A stretch of 64,000 bases of DNA from Fennellomyces sp. T-0311 (Eukaryota > Mucoromycota > Mucoromycetes > Mucorales > Lichtheimiaceae). Below are positions 45,597 through 56,630 of this stretch, piece after piece. Each line of letters begins with the position of its first letter. Within the stretch, counting starts at the first letter, position 1. The notes under the pieces are model-generated. The model was given only the letters and a program-made list of their open reading frames with translations, was not told the origin of the DNA and ran no database searches. A program made the translations under genes and the position numbers. The stretch is taken from the NCBI GenBank assembly GCA_025266875.1, contig JALLLT010000023.1:124001-188000 (forward strand). Direction: 5' to 3'.

Positions 45597-45997
45597 TTGA
45601 CCATGACTGGAGGTGTGATGGTCGATAAATAACTGTTCGAGGAGGAGCAAAAGAAGCAAATGCTATAAGCCACCTGTAGCGTGGAGCAGACCTTTATTTG
45701 TATACGGAAACAATTTGTTATAAAAAGGGGTTGCTGCTATACAATTCTCTCTTTAGCCGTACAGAAAAGTGTGGCATTAGAGATATTGTGCTTTTTTCGT
45801 TTTCTTTTTTCTCTATGATGTTTTTAAAGGAAAAACAGACTGTAACTGTAAAGGATATGAGACAGACGAAAAGGAAATGATAAGGGCACAAAAAAGTAAA
45901 CATGTGTAAAATATTTGAGAAGGTGGTGTAGAAACATTTGCTTCCTTTGCTCCTCCTCGAATAGTCATTCATCGACCATCACACCTTCTATGGTCAA
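45597..45997. repeat. Inverted repeat pair, about 66 bp arms around a 270-bp spacer
   Basis: The left arm 45597-45664 and right arm 45933-45997 are reverse complements with about 85-90% identity. Both carry GGTGTGATGGTCGAT and TTCGAGGAGGAGCAAA. The right arm contains the stop codon of the tyrosine-recombinase pseudogene (minus strand, VMVDE-stop). Part of that 3' end has therefore been duplicated in inverted orientation. DIRS-type retrotransposons carry inverted terminal repeats, which would fit; a simple inverted duplication is the alternative. Confidence 0.65.
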
Positions 45998-46560
45998 CGG
46001 CTCTTCGTCGTCGCTCGTCAGCAAACGCTACTTCGTATATCTTGCTTTTTTGCGTACGTGATCCAAATTGATATTAAGTGCAGCCATCGTCGCTGGACGT
46101 TTGTGTGTATTCGCTTGTGGTGCGGCTGAGGGCGTTAGATCATACAAGCGCTCAAACGGTGAACGCCGAGACTAATTACCACTCGCCAAATTATCGCCGA
46201 TGTTGGCATCGAGCTTTAGTGCGATGGTAGTAGCTACAGCTCGGATAGAGTGTGCCAAATGTTCAAGCGAAATACCCGCTCCAGCCATGGCCATTTTGAA
46301 CCAGTTTCGAAATCGATCATCTGTGAGATTCTTTATGTGATGTGACACAACTGGCAAACAGCTTGTCGGCTGATTAATGGTGAAGCTTCGCTGTATCTTT
46401 GGACATACCGGTACGAACATACGACCGGACAAAGGTCTTCACTGTCATCCAGTTTGGTATCGCGGAACTGTCCTTTGCACCGCCTTCCTTGACGCTAACC
46501 GCTGAGGGTACCATCTACATAGGCCAACGCTCTTGGCTTGTTGTCACAAAATGAACATTT
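45965..46560 (-). pseudogene. Tyrosine recombinase of a DIRS/Crypton-like element, broken
   Basis: The minus-strand reading gives DSEDLCPVVCSYRYVQRY (about 46440-46380), then after a frame change NLTDDRFRNWFKMAMAGAGI, SLEHLAHSIRAVATTIALKL and DANIGDNLASGN. An in-frame TAG replaces the expected Trp, then SRRSPFERLYDLTPSAA. AHSIRA matches the HxxR box of tyrosine recombinases (usual form AHSTR), and the Tyr in FERLYDL is at the position of the nucleophile. It ends EEPLTIEGVMVDE-stop at 45965, with another TAG near 46029. A further stop lies upstream at about 46500. Such YR domains occur in DIRS retrotransposons, Cryptons and related fungal elements. No reverse transcriptase was seen nearby. Confidence 0.6.
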
Positions 46561-47875
46561 GGGAGTGTCCTTGCTATATCAGACGCGGGTGGCGAGGCAC
46601 AATAATGCATATGCTTTTATACCTTTTTGTTCAGTGCCAATGATTCCCAAGGTGATAATGCGCTCAAATAATCGTCAGCAGAACCTTGAACTATAAGTTA
46701 CGACTGAGGAGTGATGGTTTCTTGATTGTTCATATGTTAGCGGTCTGTCACACGCTTTTCAAAGGGCTAAAGAGAGATAGTATAATAACACTCCCTTTTA
46801 ATAACAAATTTATTCCCATATACGAGTAAAGGTCTGTGGTACTCTACAAGCTGCCTATAACATTTGCCGACAAACAACGACGAAGAACAGTTGATGGGAA
46901 AAGTCAGATATGAAATGAAACGCCAAGCAGAAAAACCAAAGGTCAGTGTCTTGGAAAATCAGTCTTTTCTTGAATAAAAATTAATCCAGCAATCAGTTCC
47001 TTTTAATTTATAGGCAGTTTTTGTAGAGAATTTAACGGCGGGCTCTGTGGTGTTATTGGATAGTTGAGTCAAGGATACAGGAAAAACTTATCTAAAGAAG
47101 TGTGATTTTCAACTTTTTCCGAGATACAGAAAAATTGAAATGATTGAAAGCTTATATTACCTTTTGTAATGAATAGGATCAGTTGGGAGCAATGCAGGAT
47201 AATTTACTTTGTGGTGCTAGATATAATTTGGGAAGGTGATATGACAAAAAGTAGGTTCCTATTGGAAGGAATTGACCAAAAAGCAAGGCCTGAAAATGGC
47301 AAGTTTGAAAAACTAGAAAACGAAAAGTCAAAAGTAATAAACCATAGAAAAAGGCATGTTCTATATGAAAAAAGCTAACGGAATCATCTTTAAATACCTA
47401 TCTAAACAGGAATTCCACACTGCATAGTGATTACCTTGTAACCATGGAAACCAGTCTATTTATTACTATAACATTAACAGCTACGTAGTGGACTCATCGC
47501 CTCTACCAGGTACAATTGGCACCGGATGCCAAAGTCTTTCGGAACCTTTGATTTTTAGCCGGGAGAACCTTTTCGGACATATAGGGTGATTGGTGGCGGA
47601 TAGTTCAGCAAATTTTCTGCCCTGCGAGTATTCAGCCGTATAGATATACTCGTCAAGTTATTCTATTTCATCAAATAGATATTATTCCTATATAAAAGTA
47701 TATACACCAACGTAAAAGTTACTAAGATAGCCACAAAAATCGTCGCACTGTTTGTCATCTTGATGCAGAGAATAGATGAGGAAAAGGAAAAAAAGTCACT
47801 TTTATGCGCATTCACATTATTAACACGTGCCAAATGGGATGCGAATACAAGTCAACAGAGCTGTGTATGCATCTA

Positions 47876-49232
47876 TCATTTCGTTTCGGTGTCGCCATCT
47901 CCATCGGCTGATTGCGCTTCATAGAACGACCGCCGATATCTGTATTCAAGATAGTCATCTGATGTGATATCGACATTGTTTGGCACGTCTCCTAGAGTGG
48001 GTCGCTCCTTTGGCACCGCGGGACTTGGCATGTTTGTTAACTTGGTCCCACTTTCTGGCTGAGAAAAGTATACGACAGAATACCGATCTCTTCCTTGTTG
48101 CTCCGGGGCAAAGACCACCCGATGCATCGCCCCTTTGAGTAATCCGCAAGACCAGTATTCAAGCATACCACCGACATTGACTAAAAGGGCCAAGTTACTA
48201 ACCTATCCCACTCGCGATATATCTATTTGGTTCTCACCTAGCACAGCATCTTCCCTAACTGGTACAGAGATCCAAGTGTCATCAGCTGCCTTTACCTCGA
48301 GACCACCTACGTCTCTTTGAAAAAGCAAAGTTATGGTGGTATAATCCGTGTGTGCCCCTAGTTGAACCGTGTCCCTGTGCTTCGTCGGATTGTTGCTTGG
48401 GTAGCGTTGGACACGCGTAATGCCGGTACCAAAAGGCCTCCCGTACTGATGGCGTTGACTTAGCCAATTATCCTTCCCGTTTTCTCCCTTTGGAAGCTGC
48501 ATAATTGTACATTACAATGCTGTATGCTTAATTTAGACTGGGCTTATCTTACCTTTAAAGCCGCAGCAAGAAGCTCAAAGACTTGCATTACAGTGGAGTG
48601 CAAGTTCTAAATATTAACAGAATCGCATAAATTTATACTCAACGGACGACACTACCTCATTTATACCTTTGTGAACACGGCAATGTTATCCTTATGTTCC
48701 AAAAAGACTGGGGGCATACGGTCGTCGCGATTTTGATTATCAACAAAATGTAAAAAGTCGTAGGATCTAAGAATACCTGCACTCAGTCACATGTGTTCAT
48801 GCATGAAATTGTAAACAGTGAATCATACTCTTTGTTATCGCCCTGTTTCTGGTTTTTCGGGTCCAACCTACCACTCTGTTTAGGCATTTTTTTTACTTGT
48901 GAAAGTTACAAAGTACTACCTTTGAGAGTATAGGCTTAGATAACCTTGGTACTCCTTGTCGACCTTGGCGTGTTTAACCTTATCTTCTGTCGGCAACTCA
49001 AAGAAATCCCTGCTCTAAAACAAGTTTCGTAACGCTTCGGTATGCTTCTACACTTGGGCATTCTAAGAAATACCAGTTCAAAGATTTTGGCAACTTGCGA
49101 GGAGGGAATAGAGTGGTTGATAATGTAAAAGAAGCCGATGGTTTTGCATGCTTCAAGGACTTGTTCGGCAATCGTCGAGTACTTGTTTGAATAATCGGCG
49201 AAATCCACTGTCGGAATAGCTGTGTAAGTCAT
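47876..49232 (-). CDS. Fe(II)/2-oxoglutarate-dependent dioxygenase, copy C
   Basis: Third paralogue, more divergent. The start ATG at 49232 reads MTYTAIPTVDFADYSNKYST, then GFFYIINHSIP. The frame is open further upstream, but the family N-terminus fits this ATG. The exon plan matches copy B, including the intron before NLHSTVMQ. Core motifs: LGAHTDYTTITLLFQRD (iron-binding HxD), DDTWISVPV, NVGGMLEYWSCGLLKGAMHR and VVFAPEQQ (distal His), and DRYSVVYFSQ (2-oxoglutarate-binding Arg/Ser). The C-terminus is longer and acidic, ending DGDGDTETK. All catalytic residues are kept. The gene is divergent from the DNMT1-like gene, with 264 bases between the two start codons. Confidence 0.9.
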
Positions 49233-49496
49233 TTTAGAATGAAAAGAGCGAGTAAATGTGGCCGCTGCAAAGGGGGTTAATTTATGCTGGGTGTCTGTGA
49301 CACCAAGATGGGCTGTGTAGGTACCACGCAGATAGTGGAGGGCTCTCCAGAGCATGGCGTGCATAAAAGTGTTGGAAGAGAGAATGAAAGACGAATTGAT
49401 TGTTCCTGTGCACACGCCAATAAAATAAATTAAACGAACGCGTTTCTGCGCGATCCTTTTCGTTTCTTTGTCTTTGTTCCCGACGATCTTGATACC
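49233..49496. promoter_or_regulatory. Shared divergent promoter region (dioxygenase C / DNMT1-like)
   Basis: The 264 bases between the ATG of the minus-strand dioxygenase C and the ATG of the plus-strand methyltransferase must hold both promoters and 5' UTRs. A CATAAATTAAC element on the minus strand (about 49277-49287) could serve the dioxygenase. No strong TATA box is seen for the methyltransferase. Confidence 0.45.
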
Positions 49497-52400
49497 ATGA
49501 CAAAATCTTTGAAGCATGCCAGCAAGCCAGATAAACACATTGTCAAACAACTGCAGAAAAAGTTTGCATTACTGCCCAAAGGTTTTTTATTCGAATAGTA
49601 GCGATAAAAAGATCACAGCAACTAGATCTTGCTGTTTCCTAGAAATGATCAAGCAGGCTGTTCGCGATTGCGGCAACGACATGAAGGTGGCCAAGTCTCA
49701 ACTTAAAAGGAAAATGAAGCGTGCCTGTAAGTTCTTGTGGAGTAAGGCTACAGATAGCAATAATTATTGACTCAACGCCCCCAGCAATAGTGGAAGAAGA
49801 AGACGATTTCGAAGTACCAGCAGTAAGGAAAAGGAAGAAGGCTGGTAAGTGCATTAAACGCTACCAATCGGCCAGGATACAAGGTAACCTTTGATCTGCA
49901 GAACCCAACAAGTCACCTACTCCAGTCCTATCTGACATCGGCCAGTCTACTCCTGAGGGTTGCTTCTCTTTACCCATTAACCGTATCGAGGAGTCGGAGT
50001 CACTTGAAGTTAATGGGGAACAGGATGATGCTAGTGACGATATGGAAGGACAACTTCCTATGCGAATGCTCAATAACTTTTGCCTGCTGGACCTCAACAA
50101 CAACAACCGGTTTGCCAACATTGACGATATCGGCAAAGAAGGGACATACATTGTTGCTTTTGGGGACGTCAGTGCTATATTTGTGGACGATGGTGATGAA
50201 GAGAACGATGAAGAAGAAGATGGCGACGACGAACCGACTTCACCAATAACGTCAAATGTCCAACTATCGAGCATATTCGTGTGGCAAGTTCACCTAAACA
50301 ACGACATCCCGGAGTTATGGCTCCTCACCATGTATGGATGGTACAAGCTCATGAAGCCAATGGATGAATACGCGCCGATATACAATCCAATTTTTGCCCG
50401 TACAATGATTGCAGGCATGGCCGAGGCTGAACTCGCCGATAATCCGAAAATCACTTACAAGAAGTTCCTCCAAAAGGTCGAAAGCACGCCAAACATGCTG
50501 GATATGATGATTACCGCGGATGATGTTGAAGAAAATGCCGATTACATCTACCAGGAACTCTACGCTTGGGCCGAAGAGGTTGATTTTGATTTGAAAAAGT
50601 CGTCACTGGCTACTAAACTCAGGACAATGCAAGGATCAGGAGTCGAGTATATTCCAAGCTCTGGCCAAACCGTGCGTGGAGAACCAAAACGCGGTCTTGC
50701 AGCCAAGGATGTTACAAGTGAACCCTGTGTCACAAGTCATATCGCAAGTGTATCGAAGGGCATGTTCGTACGAAAATTGATCGAAATCAAGAGCGCAGCC
50801 GAAAAAGTCGAAAAGGAGGTGCAAGCACATAAACATCCTGAGCAGTCCATCTACAAAAAAAAGACAAAGGAAATCAAGTGGCAAGGTGAACCACTCTATG
50901 TGGAAGAATATCGAACCTATTACGGGTCCGTGGCGGTGGATGGTGAAGCTATCTCCGTTGGCGACTGCGTATATCTACGCACTCAGGGTGGTGAGGAGCC
51001 ATGGTTTGCCAGGGTTACCTCGCTATTTGAAGAAGACGACGATCAGATGTTCCATGCACGTTTCTTCTCACACGGCAAGGAGACTGTTCTGATGGAACTA
51101 GCAGCGGAGCGAGAGCTGTTTTTGCTGGACAATTGTGCAGACAACTATCTAGATTCAGTCATGGGCAAGTGTCATATCCAGCATATGAGTGTGGATGAGT
51201 ACGAACCAGCCTTTTTTCATAGCACAAACTACTGGTATTACAGGTATGATATCCATGTGAATGTGCAAAGATAGCTTCACTTACAATCCGAATAGACTAT
51301 GGTATGATCCAGAGTTTGCGGTTTTCGAAGATTCACAGTTGCACGAAAGTACAAAAATTGCCTGCCCATCATGTATTGCGACAGAGGCCACACGGACACA
51401 GGATCAAGTAGTTTTCAACGATGACAAGACTGGTTTCAAAATCCACAAAGAAAACTACCATATTTACGATTTCGCTTACTTGCTGACTGGTGAAGAGCAT
51501 AAGCCATATGAAATCGGTCAGATTGTTGAGATTACCGACCAAGGCGTCAAGGTTCAGGTCTTGGAGAGACAGGACGAAAACATGTTAAATCATGATAACA
51601 TGGTCATCAGTCCCAGTGAAGAACCTTACAAAGACTACCGGTTACTCTCGTTCACGGAGACCATCAAGGCCGTAAGTTTCGAGGAGCTGGAAGGCACATG
51701 TTGGGTTGAAGTCAAGTCAAAAGTTCCGGATATACCTGCATACAAGAGAGACCCCAATCATTTTTATGTCGAGGAGCTAGAAAACCAGCGCTGCAGCAAG
51801 TGTGAGAAGACAAGAGCGAAGCGCCAATGCGCCAGAGATGACTATATGCGAAATGGCAAAAAGCTTACTGCTTTGGATATTTTTGGAGGCTGCGGTGGAC
51901 TTACGTGCGGCATGGACATGACAGGCGTTGTGGAGACACGCTACGCCGTAGAATTCAATAGTAGTGCAGCGGTTACCTTTGAGCGCAACTTTCCTGAAGC
52001 GACGGTGTACAACAAATGTGCCAATTTGCTGCTACGTCGCGCCATTGCCCAGCATAGCCACGGCGAAACATTAGACGAAATGGACGACGAACTTGGAAGA
52101 CCGCTCAAGAACATGCCAAAACCAGGCGACGTTGACTTTATCTACTGCGGACCACCCTGCCAAGGATTTAGTGTAATGAACCGTTTCAAGAAACCCGACG
52201 AGATCAAGAATACCCTAGTCTGCACAGCATTAAGCTATGTGGATTTTTATAAGCCGAAATATTTCTTGCTCGAGAACGTGCAAGGCTTGATTATTCATAA
52301 GCTGGGCCCAAACCAAGAAATCAAAAACGGTGTTCTCAAGTATATTCTACGTTGCTTAACAAGCATGGGGTACCAGGTACGGTTTGGCTTACACCAAGCA

Positions 52401-53384
52401 GCTAATCAAGGCGTAGCCCAGTCTCGTCGACGGCTTTTTGTCTGGGGAGCACGCATTGGAAACAAATTACCTGATTTTCCGGCGCCTGCCAACTGCTTTG
52501 ACAACAGAGCAAGTGTTACCATCAATGTTGGATACACACACACCATCACTTATTCCAACCGTACCGGTAGCCGCGCACCACTGCCTGCAATGACGGTCGG
52601 CGACAGCATATCTGATTTGCCAGGCTTCGAATACGAAAACACACATCATATTATTCCCGACAATGCAGAGTATGCCAAGATCCGTCGAGAAACCGTTGTA
52701 AGGCAACTTCCTGCAACACAAGATATTGTTGGCCGAGAGAAACAACCCTATCCCAATGCACCAAAGACGGATTTCCAAACGTTCATCAGAAACGGTGCCG
52801 ATACTTTGCATAATCATGTCACGAGATCATTTTCCCATGTTAACGTCGAAAGAATATACAACGTCGCAATGAGGCCTGGCGCTGATCATCGATGTAAGTA
52901 CAGCTTTACTCAGAAACAAGGCGAATCGAACTGATAACTTTGGAGAATATAGCACTGCCAGATTCGCTAGAGCCGTACTTCTTGTCCGAAAAGAATCCAG
53001 CCACCAAGCGGTACAAGCATTGGGCGGGTCGCATGGGACGTCTAGACTTTAATGGTCGCTTTCAGACCCAGTTGACCCAGATGGAGCCATTAGGCAAGAA
53101 TGGCGTAAGCATTTTACGGCTCTTTTATTGCTACATATTGAAACTAAAATATTTGCTAGACTGTCATCCATCCGAATCAACGCCGTGTACTAACTGTGCG
53201 TGAAGCTGCTCGTGTGCAAGGATTCCCAGATTCTTTCGTATTCGATAGCGCTGCCGAAAAAAAGAGTGTCCGGATACGCGATATGTATAAGCAGATTGGC
53301 AATGCGGTACCTGTTCCGCTCTCCCTGTCGTTAGGCAACGGACTAAAGGAAGCATTGGTCACTGATTGGGAGGAAAGGATGTGA
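49497..53384 (+). CDS. DNMT1: DNA (cytosine-5) methyltransferase, DNMT1-like
   Basis: Nuclear maintenance-type 5-methylcytosine transferase using S-adenosylmethionine. Seven exons: 49497-49581, 49643-49726, 49785-49844, 49902-51243, 51296-52893, 52953-53104 and 53160-53384. After a basic N-terminus comes a replication-foci-type region ([40 protein letters not shown]). Two BAH-like modules follow ([20 protein letters not shown] and [18 protein letters not shown]). A small cysteine motif [13 protein letters not shown] precedes the catalytic domain. Catalytic motifs: [26 protein letters not shown] with the nucleophilic Cys, [57 protein letters not shown]. No CXXC zinc finger of the animal type is visible. 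The acceptor of exon 3 is ambiguous between two AGs six bases apart. It looks intact and active. Confidence 0.94.
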
Positions 53385-53818
53385 ATGGTTTACATATCCT
53401 TCATGGTATACGCAGAGCTTGTAATTAAAAACAAAAAAAAAGAGCAAATCAATCATATACATCATTAGATTAGAACAACATCCCACTACATAGAAATTTG
53501 CTTGGTTTTGGATGGTGTGATGGATGATATAAAAGAAGAAGAAAAACGACAAGGAGATGCTGAATGCTGTCATGATTTTTGCGAGTCGAAAACGAAAATT
53601 CGAGAGTGTGTGTGTGATATGTGTAAGAGAGGTGAGCGAGAGATGAAAAGGATGCTATGAATGCTTGGCATAAATTTGGTATTTTCCACGGGACAGTTGG
53701 AAGAAGGGCAGCTTGGTCTTTGAGCCGTCTGTTCGCTGGATATGAACCTGCAATTGGAATTGGGAGTAAGCCTTGCAAGGTCGAAAGCCAGACAGGGAAT
53801 AATGAGGAACTGATATTG

Positions 53819-55907
53819 CTATACCTCAGTGTCGTTCGCCGTCAGTAACTTTGCGCTGTACCGTCCCGCGTTCGCATCCACCACCGTGAATTGGTCTCCT
53901 TTTCGATAAATCCGTCCGTGATAGTGGAGTTGCCCTTGAAAGGTATAGATATGAGCAGCCGGATATGTGTTGGTGCTTAGTGACGTGTCCAGCACTTTAG
54001 ATTTTTGGGGAAGCCGCGCAGCAGCTGGTGTATTTTGGGCTGCGGGCGTCGTGGATTTGCCAGCATTTTTGTCTTGGTTAGATGAGGTTGCTAAGAAAAC
54101 GCTTTTAGAACCATCCAACCCTAGAAAATTCACCCAGCTGTTCACTTACGAGCCTCTATGATCTAAAATGAAGATAGGGTATAAATGTGTGAATTTATCA
54201 AAAATTTGGCAAGCTATACTACGCTTACCCCCAAAGCAATTAAATCCTCTTCTATAGATTTTGATGATATACCGGTCGTGCGTGGTGCTATTGGGAAACC
54301 AATGCTCTGAGTAACCCGGTGCAAATCCCTAGACTCGTCGGCTTGTGTTCTCTTGCGTTGCAACAACATGCTTGGATCTGGAACGCGGTCGGCATCTATT
54401 GTGGTGTCACCTGAATTAACTCTAAGTCCTCAACGCGTTCCCCCTTTTAGGCTTACCAGACAGTGGTTCGTTCAATTTGTCGCGTTCGTTATCCAGATCC
54501 CAACGCTTCCGGTTGAGTGATCCTAACAAGTCCCTCCTTAACGCGTTCTTTCCGGACTATAACAGAAAACAAATCAGCCACGCATTCCTGTATCTGAATC
54601 ACCCGCAACAACATACCACGAAATCGATATTGGCCTGGTATTCCAGTCCTTGAAATTGTTGCTGGTAACTGATCCGTTTGTATTTCCGCCATGCTTCGGC
54701 AGTTTGGATGCGCTTGTTTTTCTTTTTTTCGATGGTTTCCATCATAGTAACCAACTCCGGATGCGTTCCTATGACAGCCCGTCAGCCTGCGTGGCCATGG
54801 AGACAGGCAACATTTTTTCCACATATACCTCTCGCAATCATAAGAGCTTCTTCGTTCAATTCAGACATCTTTTCCTGATACATTCTGTGAAGCGTGTGAG
54901 CGAAAATGAGTTTGCGCATGGGAAATTTTTCTGGTGTGCATACTTGTCTCTCAGGCGGGCGAATTCAACTTCAATTTTCGTCAAGGCGTCAAGTGCTTCT
55001 TTGTGCCACCGTTGATACTCTTGATCGTCACCTACGTGGGCGCACGATAAGTAACAGGAAAAAAGATCCACGCCCATGATCGACATGACGTACCTTCATT
55101 TCTAGCTAACACCCTCTCCTCTTCTTGATGATCTTGGTGTTGCTGCTGGTGATCCTCCTCATCGTCGTGTTCGCCCTTCTCCTCCTCCTTTATTGCCTCA
55201 CTGTCCTGTGCTGCGGCGTCATTTTCTTCAGCAACAGGATCTTTTTCCTTTTCATCCTTGACAGTTTCTGACTTGAGCGGGGGAGATTCTGACGACTGAC
55301 CGGTTTCTTCCGTATTTTCAACAGCATTCGCAAGTCCCGCCATTGTCTCTTTGTTTTCCAACAATTTGCTGGTTCGACGCTGCTGCCATTCTTCTTGCAC
55401 CAAGGCCATTGATCCTCGGCGTTTCTTGTGCACCGGCTTTTCGTTTTCTTTGGCATTCTGGGTTGAAGATTCGACATGCTGGTCAACACCATTGTTTTCC
55501 TGCTCCTCGTCGTCTTCTTCTTCCGGTGGGTCTTCCTGTTGAGGTTCTGGTGAGAGTGGTGCTTGGACGGAAGACAACGAGGAAAAGGGCTCTTCTTCGT
55601 CCTCGCGTTCGTCGATATCCATGGGCGCGTTACTCAGCGTATCTGAGCTGTCTTCGAACAGCCCATCGTCGTCAAACTCTTGTGGGGCGTCCTCGTCGTC
55701 CATAATGATCTTATCGGTGGGTGTCAGTGATCCGTCGCCATCGTCTAGTGGGAAATCGTCATCAGGATTGGGTAGGCTGGGGTTGGCATCATCCTCGTCG
55801 GTTAATTCGGAAGGAGAGGACCCCAACGAAAGTCGAGAGGAATCAGGCCGAGTGGAGGCATCGTCTTCTATGCCATCACTCGAGTTGACTGAGCAGTTGC
55901 CTTCCAT
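53819..55907 (-). CDS. SDS3: SDS3-like subunit of the Sin3/Rpd3L histone deacetylase complex
   Basis: Scaffold subunit needed for assembly of the Sin3-HDAC co-repressor; nuclear. Exons: 55907-55094, 55031-54944, 54884-54829, 54768-54617, 54556-54457, 54410-54229 and the last ending at 53819. Exon 1 is a long acidic low-complexity region (LTDEDDANPSLPNPDDDFPL) with a basic patch HKKRRGSMAL. The Sds3/BRMS1 core runs through exons 2-5: YQRWHKEALDALTKIEVEFA, KMSELNEEALMIARGTHPEL, KKKNKRIQTAEAWRKYKRIS and ALRRDLLGSLNRKRWDLDNE. The last exon has HIYTFQGQLHYHGRIYRKGD, a small beta module seen in fungal Sds3 proteins. The join of exon 6 to the last exon is unresolved; my best fit needs a 13-nt exon (54162-54150) and a 29-nt intron (54121-54149). 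It converges on the DNMT1-like gene. Confidence 0.85.
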
Positions 55908-56630
55908 GTTTGCTAGTGCGTGTTTGGGTCTTTCTGTGCTATACGTACACACGCCTCAGGTTGGGGCCGAGAGAGTTGAGAGAGTGGGTTGAGGCAGAGA
56001 GGGCGAAGGGGAAAATGCGATTGGGGGAAAGGAGAATGAGACACAGGTGTTGGTCTGCGCGGTGTTGCGGCAACTGGACAGAACGCAGGCGAGTTTGAGT
56101 GGGAGAGAAAGGCAGAAAAAGGCTTAAAGTAGAAACACGCGCAACACGATTGTTCACTCGAACAGGGAGGAAAAAATGGTCGTTAAAGTCAACACTTTTT
56201 TTTCCTTGCGGTTCAGCAACGCACCCGCCATTTAAAACACCGGTCAGGCATGCTGTTGGCCTCGTTTCAACGGGCAGATTCGTTGCTGTGCTCCATTCGA
56301 CGTTGCTGGACCTGAAAGCGGCTGCTGTTCAATAGCCTGGCTTGGTTTGTCACATATACCAATGAGCTATCGCGCGAACAAACCGGTGAATACGGTGGCT
56401 GTCCGCATGCTTTGGCAGCAGATAGCACTAGTGATGGAGCGTGACCCTTCGTATGTCGCCATATCGTGACGATGTCAAGCGTATCACTTTTTCAGTAGCA
56501 CAGTGGGTTTCTGAGCTTAGACCATGCAAAGTCAGCCTCCATGGCAGCCAGATCAATGACACAGATTTACACAAGTAGTCTTTATGATATACGTAGGCTT
56601 TATACACAAACTTTTTTCTTTACAATACAT
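55908..56630. other. Intergenic between SDS3-like and tyrosyl-tRNA synthetase genes
   Basis: 720 bases. The half near 55908 is purine-rich on the plus strand (GAGAGAGTGGG, GGGAGAGAAAGG) and should be the SDS3 promoter and 5' UTR. The remainder is the 3' flank of the synthetase gene. No gene was seen. Confidence 0.4.

Larger units (their letters stand above)
42551..47875. other. Decayed region separating dioxygenase copies B and C
   Basis: 5.3 kb without an intact gene. Recognisable remnants, listed separately, are a short dioxygenase-like fragment (43298-43354), a HET-like domain pseudogene (43501-44215), a dispersed repeat (45030-45186), an inverted-repeat pair (45597-45997) and a tyrosine recombinase pseudogene (45965-46560). 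From 46.6 to 47.8 kb only short AT-rich frames are seen. Transposition into an originally compact dioxygenase cluster is the simplest reading. Confidence 0.5.

Noticed and set aside
55343..55992. Ser- and Arg-rich plus-strand frames
   Set aside because: Shadows of the acidic low-complexity exon 1 of the SDS3-like gene.
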